15,029 nt of DNA, taken from Candidatus Aminicenantota bacterium. GTDB taxonomy: Bacteria > Acidobacteriota > Aminicenantia > Aminicenantales > Aminicenantaceae. Positions 7,296 to 14,625 of the stretch are shown here, piece by piece. The position numbers and the translations under genes are program-made. The stretch covers positions 1 to 15,029 of the forward strand of contig JAUWJP010000015.1 of the NCBI GenBank assembly GCA_030607635.1. The letters are read 5' to 3'. The notes beneath the pieces were generated by a model that saw nothing but the letters and a program-made list of their open reading frames with translations, did not search any database and was not told where the DNA came from. Each line of letters begins with the position of its first letter. Positions within the stretch are counted from its first letter, which is position 1.

Positions 7296-8654
7296 CTATT
7301 TTTCGTATATTCTCTTAAAAATAAAATACGCAGGGATTCCCGCCGCCACCGTTAAAATTGCAATCAAAGAAGGTAATGGGGCTTCAAGAAAACCCAGGGT
7401 AAGAATCGAAACACCCGCTAGTATATATATTATGGGAATGACAGGAAAGCCCGGCATCTTATATTCGCTTTTCTTTAAGCGTCTTAATTTAAAAACACCA
7501 ATGACTGCCAGAATCGGGAAAATTCCAAGCGAAAAACCCATATAAGTCAATATTGTGTCAAGAGTCCCTGATAACACTATGATTATTGCAATTAAACACT
7601 GCAACATTATTGATTTTGAAGGGACGCGGTAAACACTGTGAACCTTGGAAGCAAACTTGAAGAAATATCCATCTTTGGCCATGGAATAATAAACTCTAGG
7701 TCCGAGAATTATAAAAGCGCTTAAAGATGATAAAAGTGCAAAAGATATCAGGACTGATAAAAGGCTCTCGAAGGATTTGCCGAATAAATTACTTACTGCG
7801 AGTCCACCTATGGAGACAACTCCACTCATTTCTTCGGGCGCAGCTGCATAAACATAAAATAGATTCAAGCCAAAATAGAGAAGGATAACTATCCCAGTTC
7901 CCAGAATCAAAGAGCGCGGCAGGTTTTTCTTCGGATTTTTTATCTCCGATCCTATATAAGCAGATGCATTCCAACCGCTGTAGGCAAACATTATCCACAT
8001 CAAAGAAAGGCCGATGACTTTCCATCCTCCAAAATCAAAGCTGAACTCTTGTCCCTGGGAAAAATGATCAAAACTCCCTTTTCCAAATGATAATCCGATT
8101 AATATAAGACCTGCTACTAATCCGACTTTTAATAAGGTTAAAAAATTCTGAACTTTTGTCCCGAATTTAATCCCTCTAAGATGAACCAGTGTAAAAGCTA
8201 AGATGACAAGGATTGAATAAAACTTTTTTAAAACCGTTGCTTCAAAGGCTCCTTCAAAAATCCCCAAACTTAGAAGCTGGGGAAAAGCTCTGGTTAAATA
8301 TTCAGTAAATCCTATCGCAGAAGCAGCTACGGGAGCAGAAAAACCGACAAAAAAGGAGATCCAGCCGCTTAAAAAGCCAGACAGAGGATTAAATAATCTG
8401 GAAAGGAAAAGATATTCACCCCCTGCATGTGGCATTGCTGCGCCAAGTTCGCTGTAGCATAAAGCGCCGCATAGCGCTATTATTCCTCCAACAATCCACA
8501 ATAAAATCAGTAATAAAGGATTACCCAGGTCTTCCATTAAGAGCCCGGATGTTATAAATATTCCGGCGCCAATCATATTGGCTATGACGATGTTTGTTAT
8601 GGGGAAAAGACCAAGTTTTCTCTCAAGCTTGTTTTCGAATGGCTTATCCGGCAT
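7296..8654 (-). CDS. APC-superfamily amino-acid permease
   Basis: A 452-residue inner-membrane transporter with about 12 hydrophobic helices, the normal size for the family. TM1 carries the substrate-backbone motif GAGIF (29-33), followed by the ELGAAMPHAGGEY loop (71-83). SGWNASAYIGSEIKNPKKNL (around 225-245) is the TM6 to loop region shared with LAT/CAT-type transporters. It probably imports or exchanges amino acids or polyamines; the substrate cannot be read from the sequence. The start at 8654 is supported by the position of the first helix, but no Shine-Dalgarno sequence is visible. The gene stands alone, convergent with the TPR gene and divergent from the 18-residue-repeat gene, with a composite repeat element on each side. 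Confidence 0.9.
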   Translation of the reverse strand: MPDKPFENKLERKLGLFPITNIVIANMIGAGIFITSGLLMEDLGNPLLLILLWIVGGIIALCGALCYSELGAAMPHAGGEYLFLSRLFNPLSGFLSGWISFFVGFSAPVAASAIGFTEYLTRAFPQLLSLGIFEGAFEATVLKKFYSILVILAFTLVHLRGIKFGTKVQNFLTLLKVGLVAGLILIGLSFGKGSFDHFSQGQEFSFDFGGWKVIGLSLMWIMFAYSGWNASAYIGSEIKNPKKNLPRSLILGTGIVILLYFGLNLFYVYAAAPEEMSGVVSIGGLAVSNLFGKSFESLLSVLISFALLSSLSAFIILGPRVYYSMAKDGYFFKFASKVHSVYRVPSKSIMLQCLIAIIIVLSGTLDTILTYMGFSLGIFPILAVIGVFKLRRLKKSEYKMPGFPVIPIIYILAGVSILTLGFLEAPLPSLIAILTVAAGIPAYFIFKRIYEK

Positions 8655-9024
8655 GATGTAATTTTGATGTATGACAGAAAAAAATCTTCGTCTCGAGAAA
8701 ACTAAATTAGAATTCTTACAACTTACCTTAGTTTCTTAATAAACATTGCTAGAAAAGAAGTATCCTTATCCCAGAGTTTGGGGAAATCGGAAGCTCTATT
8801 TTAACAAGCTCTTCCTTTTATTGCGAGGAACTTGAATAAATTGTAATTTATTTTTTGTAGGGGCTTGATTCATCAAATGCGCACTTATCAGGGGGGCACA
8901 TATTATGTAGGGGCTTGATTCATCAAGCCCACCATTTTTTCTCTTTTATTATAATATGAATATTTTTATAATATTGAAGATTTAAAATAAAAGTCACACC
9001 TATTAGGGTTAAAAGGAGAGGAAT
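8655..9024. other. 370-base divergent gap with a repeat element
   Basis: No coding sequence is evident. The permease side (8655-8855) holds no convincing promoter. It contains an imperfect inverted repeat, GGAAGCT...AGCTCTTCC (8789-8817 region), followed by TTTTATT, with no gene feeding into it. Bases 8856-8940 are composite repeat copy B. After it come two TATAAT hexamers (8950-8955 and 8967-8972) without good -35 partners, then the ribosome site of the next gene (AAAAGGAGAGG just before 9025). Confidence 0.6.
8856..8940 (+). repeat. Composite repeat element, copy B
   Basis: Same organisation and orientation as copy A: a shortened left unit (8856-8877), a middle block with GCGCAC and TATCAGGGGGGCACATATTA (8887-8906), and a complete right unit (8907-8940) with stem 8911-8918/8923-8930 and six T at the end. 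It lies between two divergent genes, so it cannot be there only as a terminator. B's left half (CAAATGCGCAC) and A's right half (GTGCGTATTTTG) are nearly reverse complements, which suggests the ancestral element had a second, inner hairpin. Confidence 0.8.
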
Positions 9025-9363
9025 ATGAGCAAGAATAAGAAGGAGAAGGATATTTTTACCGAAATCGGAGATAAATTCAAGGAAGTCGGTGAGGAGATCA
9101 AACCACACCTTGATAAAGCAGGAAAGAAGCTGCAAGATTTTGAAAAAGCCATTGAACCATCCCTGGTCGAACTAGGTGAGAAGCTCAAGGAGCTGGGAAG
9201 CGAGCTCAAGCCCCCGATGGAGGATTTATCCGGTCGGATGAAAGAGTGGGGAGAGTCTATGAAGGTAGCAATCGACGATATGAGGAAGCGTGTCAAGAAG
9301 TGGAAAAAAGCACAGGAAAAAAGCGAAAAGACAAAAGCAGTTAAGAAGAAAAAATCATCATAA
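9025..9363 (+). CDS. Small protein built of 18-residue amphipathic helical repeats
   Basis: A 112-residue, highly charged protein with no signal peptide and no Cys. Residues 14-85 divide cleanly into four 18-residue units (14-31, 32-49, 50-67, 68-85) with a degenerate fifth after 86. The consensus is [IL]-G-x-K-[LFM]-K-E-[VLFW]-G-E-x-[ILM]-K-P-x-[LM]-x-[DE]: Gly near positions 2 and 9, Pro at 14 in units 1-3, hydrophobics at 1, 5, 8, 12 and 16. Eighteen residues make five turns of 3.6, so the hydrophobic face stays in register while the prolines kink the helix. This resembles apolipoprotein- or YtxH-like surface-binding helices; binding to membrane, lipid or polymer surfaces is an inference. 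The tail is Lys-rich (KKKKSS). The start is supported by AGGAGAGG at ideal spacing. I do not recognise a named family. Confidence 0.8.
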   Translation: MSKNKKEKDIFTEIGDKFKEVGEEIKPHLDKAGKKLQDFEKAIEPSLVELGEKLKELGSELKPPMEDLSGRMKEWGESMKVAIDDMRKRVKKWKKAQEKSEKTKAVKKKKSS

Positions 9364-9373
9364 AAGAGCATCC

Positions 9374-9410
9374 TGGGGAGGGCTTGATTTTTATTGACGC
9401 CATATTCTTT
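9374..9410 (+). repeat. Possible decayed copy of the GGGCTTGAT repeat
   Basis: GGGCTTGATT at 9380-9389 matches the left arm exactly. The following TTTATTGACGCCATATTCTTT region can be aligned to the right arm and T-run (ATCAAGCCCACATTTTTT) with several changes. The hairpin is lost. The -35 hexamer of the next promoter lies within it. Confidence 0.35.
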
Positions 9411-9422
9411 CTGTGGTATTAT
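9394..9422 (+). promoter_or_regulatory. Sigma70-type promoter of the RRM gene
   Basis: TTGACG (9394-9399), a 17-base spacer and TATTAT (9417-9422) match the consensus well. Transcription would begin near 9429, leaving a leader of about 125 bases before the ATG at 9555. Confidence 0.6.
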
Positions 9423-9444
9423 CATTCATATTGAAATTGAGAAG

Positions 9445-9525
9445 AACTGTGCAGTTGCAAAAACAGGCAGTGACCATAAGGGATGAGGGAAAATTTCAAT
9501 ATGTAAAAAAACATCCTCCCCTTAT
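9445..9525 (+). promoter_or_regulatory. Structured leader of the RRM gene
   Basis: A small hairpin, AACTG-TG-CAGTT (9445-9456), is followed by a larger stem. ATAAGGG (9476-9482) pairs with CCCTTAT (9519-9525) and GAGG (9485-9488) pairs with CCTC (9515-9518): 11 base pairs with a two-base bulge and an A/T-rich loop. It ends about 20 bases before the AAAGGAAG ribosome site and has no T-run, so it is not a terminator. Long structured leaders are common on cold-induced RNA-binding protein genes; that role here is inferred. Confidence 0.4.
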
Positions 9526-9554
9526 AAAAAATCCAATATTTAAAGGAAGTCAGA

Positions 9555-9884
9555 ATGAATATTTATGTAGGTAATTTACCACGGGAGGCTACTGAAGGCG
9601 ATTTGAAAGAGGCCTTTGAAGCCTTCGGGGAGGTTTCAACTGTCAAAATCATCAAAGACAAATTCACAGGCGATCCGAGGGGATTTGGATTTGTGGAGAT
9701 GTCCAAAAGTTCCGAAGCTCAGGCTGCGATTTCTGGGCTTGATGGCAAAGACCTGAAGGGGAGTGCTCTTAGGGTCAACGAGGCCCGCCCTCGTAACGAT
9801 GATCGAGGCAGAGGAGGAGGAGGAGGAGGAGGAGGTTTTGGCCGCCCAGGAGGCGGAGGAGGCGGGGGTAGAAGACGTTTCTGA
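9555..9884 (+). CDS. Glycine-rich RRM RNA-binding protein
   Basis: A 109-residue cytoplasmic RNA-binding protein with one RNA-recognition motif and a short Gly/Arg tail, the layout of cyanobacterial Rbp and other bacterial single-RRM proteins. RNP2 is IYVGNL (3-8) and RNP1 is RGFGFVEM (42-49), with the aromatic residues that stack on RNA at Tyr4, Phe44 and Phe46. Residues 84-109 are Arg/Asp/Gly-rich with two runs of seven or eight Gly and end GRRRF. The tail is encoded by GGA/GGC-repeat DNA, which is prone to length change. Such proteins act as RNA chaperones, often in the cold. The gene is monocistronic, with its own promoter at 9394 and a structured leader; SD AAAGGAAG precedes the ATG. Confidence 0.93.
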   Translation: MNIYVGNLPREATEGDLKEAFEAFGEVSTVKIIKDKFTGDPRGFGFVEMSKSSEAQAAISGLDGKDLKGSALRVNEARPRNDDRGRGGGGGGGGFGRPGGGGGGGRRRF

Positions 9885-10266
9885 TAATCCCCAATCCGAC
9901 ATTCAAGATCATAGTCAAATTCTGAATTAAGTCCTATTTGAGAGGCGCCCAGCATGTGCATTAGTGTATACAAATTCGTATATACACCTATCATTATTGT
10001 CACATGATGGAAGAATTCTGCCCGAAAAGTGCCTGAATTATCCTTGCGATTGCATTTTGATATCCAGTCGTTCAATTACGGGCTTTCCTTTATAGGAAGT
10101 GGTACCTTATGCGGAGTGTAAAAAGTTGTGTTCAACTATTAAATTCCAAAAAGGAATAATGAATGAAAAAGTATAAGAGAACAGAAGAAAAAAAAGAAAT
10201 TTTGCCTAAACTTATACGTCTGGTTTCTCGTATACTATAATAGAATAAATAGAGGAGCTGGTTACC
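9885..10266. other. 382-base non-coding gap with short palindromes
   Basis: No plausible gene was found; reverse-strand frames here are shadows of the Gly-rich tail. It holds a 24-base imperfect palindrome at 9964-9987 (GTGTATA ... TATACAC arms), TTCCT-TTAT-AGGAA at 10085-10098 and ATTCC-AAAAA-GGAAT at 10143-10157, then the adaptor gene promoter. No terminator for the RRM gene is evident. Confidence 0.5.
10212..10241 (+). promoter_or_regulatory. Probable promoter of the adaptor-permease operon
   Basis: A perfect TATAAT (10236-10241) lies 25 bases before the ATG at 10267, with a poor TTATAC (10212-10217) as -35 at 18 bases. The GAGGAG ribosome site (10252-10257) is correctly spaced. The poor -35 suggests activator dependence or a different sigma factor. 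Confidence 0.4.
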
Positions 10267-11406
10267 ATGAAAAAAGCCATCATCATTATCGTAATAGTAG
10301 TCGTAGTCCTCGTTCTTTCTTTTGTGGCAATAAGAGGTTGCCGAACAGGTGGTGACAGTCAGATAGAAAATACGGCAACAGTGGAAAGAGGGAACATTTC
10401 GAAGACTGTCGTGGCCACAGGCAAGATCGAACCTCTTTACAAGGCTGAGATCAAATCAAAAATAGGAGGCCTTATTAATCAGTTTTATGTTGAGGAAGGG
10501 GACCGGGTGACTGTTGGCCAGAAATTGGTGGAGATTATTCCTGGAGTCACACCCGTTGAAATGGTGCAAGCACGAACCGAAGTAAAAGCCGCAGCATACG
10601 ACAAGATTGTCGCTGAAAAACAATATCTCAGAACTAAGGAGCTAAAAGAGCAAAAATTGATTTCTTCCGAAAAGTACGATCGGGATAAAGCGAATTATGA
10701 TACAGCTAAAGCCCGCTTTTATGCAGCTATGGCCCAATTGCGAGTTCTGGAGCAGGGATCGAATGTGGAGTCGTTGGTTGAGGGCATTGAAATCAGTGAC
10801 CAGGATCGGCTTGAAATTGAAAAGGAGACACGGGAAGCCATGGCCAGCATGACGTTGATTGCTCCCATCTCTGGTATTGTCCTTTCCCGCGACACCGACA
10901 AAGGGAGTGCGGTCATTCCCATTTCTTCAGCCTACGGAGGAACAATGATCATGACGCTCGCCGACGTTTCTGAGAAGCATTTTCGAGGCGACGTGGACGA
11001 AGCAGATATTGGAAAAGTGCACCTTGGCTTGCCAGCCAGAATCTATGTTGAAGCTTATCCAGACGAGTCTTTTAAAGCAGAGCTGACCCACATCAGCCCT
11101 CAGGGTCGCGAGGAAGAGGACATCATTAACTTCGAGATTAGGACGATTGTTAGTGATCAGGAGAATAGACTCCGCGTGGGCATGTCAGCAGATGCCGAAC
11201 TCATTCTGGAGGAACATGAAAATGTTCTGGTTATTCCAGAAGGTGCTGTTATATACGAGAATGGAAAAACTTTCGTCAATATCCAGGATGATTCTGTTGA
11301 AGAAGGCATGCGTAAAGTAGAAATCACCAAGGGTATCTCCGATGGTCTTCGAACCGAGGTTCTTTCAGGCCTTGAAGAAGACCAGATCGTGGTTCTTCCT
11401 ACATAA
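10267..11406 (+). CDS. Periplasmic adaptor (membrane fusion protein), MacA/HlyD type
   Basis: A 379-residue adaptor that would bridge an inner-membrane transporter to the periplasm or an outer-membrane channel. An N-terminal membrane anchor (about 3-22, almost all Ile/Val/Leu) is followed by RGCRTGG; the Cys25 context IRGC is not a good lipobox. The first half of the lipoyl domain is at about 50-92 (GKIEPLYKAEIKSKIGG, then VEEGDRV), the coiled-coil hairpin at about 97-192, the second lipoyl half at about 195-216 (TLIAPISGIV), and beta-barrel and membrane-proximal domains to the end (LVIPEGAV at 321-328). Length and order are normal for MacA-type adaptors. It is first in an operon, 80 bases ahead of a double MacB-type permease, which makes an ABC exporter or lipoprotein-type transporter the likely partner rather than an RND pump. 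Confidence 0.9.
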   Translation: MKKAIIIIVIVVVVLVLSFVAIRGCRTGGDSQIENTATVERGNISKTVVATGKIEPLYKAEIKSKIGGLINQFYVEEGDRVTVGQKLVEIIPGVTPVEMVQARTEVKAAAYDKIVAEKQYLRTKELKEQKLISSEKYDRDKANYDTAKARFYAAMAQLRVLEQGSNVESLVEGIEISDQDRLEIEKETREAMASMTLIAPISGIVLSRDTDKGSAVIPISSAYGGTMIMTLADVSEKHFRGDVDEADIGKVHLGLPARIYVEAYPDESFKAELTHISPQGREEEDIINFEIRTIVSDQENRLRVGMSADAELILEEHENVLVIPEGAVIYENGKTFVNIQDDSVEEGMRKVEITKGISDGLRTEVLSGLEEDQIVVLPT

Positions 11407-11486
11407 AATGTTATCCTGGAAGTTTTCAGAATCCATCCTGCCGGGATTTTATCAGCCTGGGTTAGTCCCACATCAGGGATTTCGTT

Positions 11487-14045
11487 ATGCGTTTATCCGA
11501 GATAATTAGACAAGCCTTCGCAGATCTGAAAGCGCACCGACTCCGAAGCACCCTTACGCTTTTCGGGATCATCTGGGGAATTATGGCCATTATGATCTTA
11601 TTAGGTTGGGGATTCGGGTTCCGCGATTATATGCTCGAAGGCATGCATAAGATCGGTAAAGACCTGATTGTCTTTATACCCGGTCATACTTCAGTCGGCG
11701 TTGGTGGGTATAAAACCGGACGACCTATAGTCCCAGAAATAAAGGATATCGAGGCTATTCAAATTCAATGTCCTTCAGTAGGTAAGATAAGCCCCCAGGT
11801 GACCCGATGGTACCAGGTGAAAGCCGAAACGGAAGCCCGGCGGTACAATATCCGCGGTGCGCTACCAGTCGCGAAGAAAATGAGCAATTGGCAGGTGGCC
11901 AAAGGACGGTTTATCATCGAAGATGATGTAAAAAATCGTCGGCGCTTTGCATTTATAGGTAATAATGTCAGGGAGCAGCTTTTTGGCGAAAAATCTAACC
12001 CAGTCGGCAAAAAAGTTAAGATTCGTGGTGTAACTTTCTCCGTTGTAGGTGTAGCTGTTGAAAAAGAGTTGCAGATATCTACTATAAACAGCCGGCATGA
12101 CGACCAGATCCTGATCCCCCTGAGTACAGCCCAGCAATTGTGGGGCGACGGGAAGAGTCTTAATCTTGTTTTTGTCACTCCAAAGGAGAATTATAAATCC
12201 AGTCAAGTGGTAACTGAGATACGAAGTCTCATGGCTGAACGCCATCACTTTGATCCCGAGGATGAAGAAGCGTTGACGATTTTTGAATTTGCTTTCTTCG
12301 AGAAAATGTTCCATCTACTCTCCCTCGGATTAAACATTCTTTTGGGTCTCATAGGAATAATCACCCTGTTTATCGGCGGTGTAGGAGTGATGAACATAAT
12401 GTTTGTCTCTGTGCAGGAACGTACCCGTGAAATTGGCATCCGTAAATCAGTAGGAGCCAGGAAAAGGGACATCCGTCGTCATTTTTTGGCCGAAGCGCTG
12501 TTCATTACGGTGTTGGGCGGATTCATTGGTTTTCTGTTAGGATCGGCTCTTCTGGGAGCTGTCAATCTTTTGCCTTTACCGCGGTTTATTCCTCTTCCTC
12601 AGAACTCCCCAGAACTCTCATTGATCGTTGTTTTGGTGATGATCTTGACCGGAGTTATTTCAGGATACATCCCAGCCAAAAATGCGGCCGAGATGGAGCC
12701 GGCTAAAGCTCTGAAGTATGAACGGGGCGAAACCGTTGTTGGTAAGAAAATACCAAAGCCGCTCTGGGTTTCGCGAACACTGACAGGTGAACTCATCGGA
12801 CAGGCATTTCTCGAGATTCGGAGCAGCAAGTCCCGGAGTTTTCTAACTATGTTCGGAATTTTTTGGGGTATCGCTGCCGTCATTGTCCTTATCGGATTCG
12901 GTGCGGGTTTTCAGGGATTTTTCGACCGTGAATGGGGAAAAATGGGTGAAAAAACTATATATGTAAGAGGTGGGCGTGTTCAAAGCAAAATAGGTACTTA
13001 TAGAGAACCACGAAGAGTCCGGCTCTCGCAAAAAGACGAAGATGCGCTCAAGGCCTTTCCTGTCGAGATAGAGGAAGCTTTGCCAGAAAACGATTGTGGG
13101 CATCCGGTAGTAAAATACGGTAACGAAAACCGGGCCGTACACACCCTGGGTGTGGTTCCAGACACTTCAAAACTGCGTAATTTTATAGTTGCCAGGGGGC
13201 GGTTTATCAATCAAGGAGATATTGAGGAAAGCCGGAGGGTTTGTTTTTTAGGGTCGACCATTCAAGAGCGTCTTTTCGGAAGCCGCACACGGGATGTCAC
13301 TGGAGAGTATGTTAATATCAACAGGATCCGCTATCTTGTGATAGGAACTTCTAAGCCAAAAGGATTTCAGCTATCCATAAACACCTCCCTGGATGATGAA
13401 AAGATGCTTATTCCGCTTACTACAGCTCTGAAAGACTTCAGCGGAGAAAAACACATTTCGCGAATACTCGTTTCGCCCGTTAGTAAGGATCGTTATAAGA
13501 AGACCGAATTAGAGATACGCCAGGTTTTATCCAGGTTTCACAGGTTTGATCCTGAAGATGAAGATGCTTTAAGTATATTCAGCATGCTTGAGGGCACGGA
13601 ATTCCTGGACTATATTGTTCTGGCACTTCAGGTATTCTTGGGTGGAGTGGGAGTGATGACTCTGATGATTGGGGCTGTTGGAGTGATGAATATCATGTAT
13701 TTTGTAGTTGCCCAACGCACCCGGGAAATAGGCATTCGCAGAGCTGTCGGAGCACTTAAGAAACATGTTTTCCAGCAGCTCTTCACAGAGGCTCTTACAA
13801 TTACATTTCTCGGGGGACTTATTGGATTCGGGCTCGGCTGGGGTTTGAATGCCGGCCTCACTGCTCTTGTCACCTTATTAAGAACTCAGAACGTACAGCT
13901 TATGATGCTTTTTTCGCCAGAGAATTCATTCCTCGCATCCATAATCACTGTTTTTTTAATGATAGTAGCTGGTTTTTTAGCCGGGCTGACACCAGCGCTC
14001 CGGGCTATGCGGCTGGATATCGTCGATTCCTTACGTTACGAATAA
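11487..14045 (+). CDS. Tandem-duplicated MacB/FtsX-type ABC permease without ATPase domain
   Basis: An 852-residue inner-membrane protein made of two complete MacB-like permease units, offset by about 430 residues. Each has TM1 (about 22-44; 452-474), a MacB_PCD-type periplasmic domain (about 45-270; 475-700) and three C-terminal helices. Shared landmarks are RS-LT-FGI-WGI (20-31; 450-461), HxFDPEDE (254-260; 685-692), GGVGVMNIM/GAVGVMNIM (297-305; 729-737) and RTREIGIR (312-319; 744-751). No Walker A/B sequence occurs in the protein or next to it. Since a MacB dimer needs two permease units, one chain could supply both. The layout recalls the duplicated orphan permeases described in Acidobacteria, but the N-terminus is MacB-like and an adaptor gene precedes it. 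The SD sequence is weak (CAGGGAT). Confidence 0.92.
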   Translation: MRLSEIIRQAFADLKAHRLRSTLTLFGIIWGIMAIMILLGWGFGFRDYMLEGMHKIGKDLIVFIPGHTSVGVGGYKTGRPIVPEIKDIEAIQIQCPSVGKISPQVTRWYQVKAETEARRYNIRGALPVAKKMSNWQVAKGRFIIEDDVKNRRRFAFIGNNVREQLFGEKSNPVGKKVKIRGVTFSVVGVAVEKELQISTINSRHDDQILIPLSTAQQLWGDGKSLNLVFVTPKENYKSSQVVTEIRSLMAERHHFDPEDEEALTIFEFAFFEKMFHLLSLGLNILLGLIGIITLFIGGVGVMNIMFVSVQERTREIGIRKSVGARKRDIRRHFLAEALFITVLGGFIGFLLGSALLGAVNLLPLPRFIPLPQNSPELSLIVVLVMILTGVISGYIPAKNAAEMEPAKALKYERGETVVGKKIPKPLWVSRTLTGELIGQAFLEIRSSKSRSFLTMFGIFWGIAAVIVLIGFGAGFQGFFDREWGKMGEKTIYVRGGRVQSKIGTYREPRRVRLSQKDEDALKAFPVEIEEALPENDCGHPVVKYGNENRAVHTLGVVPDTSKLRNFIVARGRFINQGDIEESRRVCFLGSTIQERLFGSRTRDVTGEYVNINRIRYLVIGTSKPKGFQLSINTSLDDEKMLIPLTTALKDFSGEKHISRILVSPVSKDRYKKTELEIRQVLSRFHRFDPEDEDALSIFSMLEGTEFLDYIVLALQVFLGGVGVMTLMIGAVGVMNIMYFVVAQRTREIGIRRAVGALKKHVFQQLFTEALTITFLGGLIGFGLGWGLNAGLTALVTLLRTQNVQLMMLFSPENSFLASIITVFLMIVAGFLAGLTPALRAMRLDIVDSLRYE

Positions 14046-14122
14046 AAGTCAGAAACTTCGTTTTTAAAAACTTTATGAAGCCGTCAAAGCAGCCGCGGAG
14101 ATCATGAAAATAAGACAAATGA

Positions 14123-14151
14123 TTGATGGTAATTTTTTCTGGATATATATA
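14123..14151 (+). promoter_or_regulatory. Possible promoter of the ABM-like gene
   Basis: TTGATG (14123-14128), a 17-base spacer and TATATA (14146-14151) lie in the 209-base gap after the permease gene, about 100 bases before the ATG at 14255. The surrounding A/T run makes chance matches likely. Confidence 0.3.
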
Positions 14152-14254
14152 TAAGATGTGTATTAAGATATAGATGGGGATTTAAGAGGAAGCTATATAA
14201 AAAGATCATTCCCATGCCTTAATTCTATAAGTCAAGAAAAAGGAGGGATATGAC

Positions 14255-14548
14255 ATGTTTGCCCGCCTACTCAGAATTAAAACCAAGATTGAGCGAATAG
14301 ATGAAGCCGCGAAGCTTTTTGAGGAGAAGGTTATTCCTTTGTGTAAAAATCAGAAGGGTTATAAAGGAGCCTATTTTTTGACCGATCGTAAAACAGGTAT
14401 AAGCATTCCTATGACCCTATGGGAGAGTGAAGAAGATATGCTTGCTACCGAAAGTAGCCATTTTTTCCAGGAACAACTTGTCAAGTTCATGACTTTCTAC
14501 AAAGCCCCTCCCATTCGCGAAGCCTACGAAGTGATTGTCCAGGATTAA
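14255..14548 (+). CDS. ABM-domain (dimeric alpha/beta barrel) small protein
   Basis: A 97-residue cytoplasmic protein of the antibiotic-biosynthesis-monooxygenase-like ferredoxin fold. A beta strand (FARLLRIK) leads into a helix with KLFEEKVIPL, then QKGYKGAYFLTDRKTG, the typical ..MTLWESEEDMLATESS.. turn (about 53-68), a second helix, and a closing strand YEVIVQD. Proteins of this size usually act as dimers; some are monooxygenases or heme-degrading enzymes, many have no known activity, and no catalytic residue can be assigned here. The start is well supported by AAGGAGGG eight to ten bases upstream. It is convergent with the hydrolase gene and separated from the permease gene by 209 bases, so probably its own transcript. 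Confidence 0.8.
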   Translation: MFARLLRIKTKIERIDEAAKLFEEKVIPLCKNQKGYKGAYFLTDRKTGISIPMTLWESEEDMLATESSHFFQEQLVKFMTFYKAPPIREAYEVIVQD

Positions 14549-14625
14549 ATTGAAAGCCCTCTAATTTTTCCTCTTTTTCCCGCTTGGGAGAATCTGGCGG
14601 TCATAACTATCCAGGGCGTAAGCCT

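Noticed and set aside
7127..8940. CRISPR array made from the repeated GGGCTTGAT units
   Set aside because: Units are separated by whole genes or by the fixed middle block, not by regular unique spacers; no cas genes are present.
7127..8940. The permease gene as cargo of a transposon bounded by the two composite repeats
   Set aside because: The repeats are in direct orientation, no transposase or target-site duplication is visible, and a third unit lies elsewhere, so simple dispersal is the simpler account.
9009..9425. 138-codon reverse-strand ORF over the 18-residue-repeat gene
   Set aside because: Phe/Ser-rich antisense of a Lys/Glu-rich gene that has a strong ribosome site on the plus strand.
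9949..10010. Short ORF beginning MCISVYKF in the gap before the adaptor gene
   Set aside because: Seventeen codons, no ribosome site, and overlaps the palindrome at 9964-9987.
9719..10075. Proline-run reverse-strand ORF over the RRM gene tail
   Set aside because: The poly-proline stretch is simply the complement of the Gly-rich GGA/GGC tail codons.
10267..10341. Lipoprotein signal at Cys25 of the adaptor
   Set aside because: The residues before the Cys (I-R-G) do not fit a lipobox because of the Arg at -2; a simple membrane anchor explains the N-terminus.
11862..12314. 150-codon reverse-strand ORF inside the double permease
   Set aside because: Antisense of the conserved periplasmic domain of the first permease unit; no initiation signal.
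14104..14154. 16-residue ORF (MKIRQMIDGNFFWIYI) after the permease gene
   Set aside because: Has a GGAG nearby but is very short, runs into an A/T repeat and overlaps the possible promoter of the next gene; chance is more likely.
14571..14600. Terminator between the ABM-like and hydrolase genes (TTTTCCC-GCTT-GGGAGAA)
   Set aside because: The stem is short, includes a wobble pair, and no T-run follows it on either strand.
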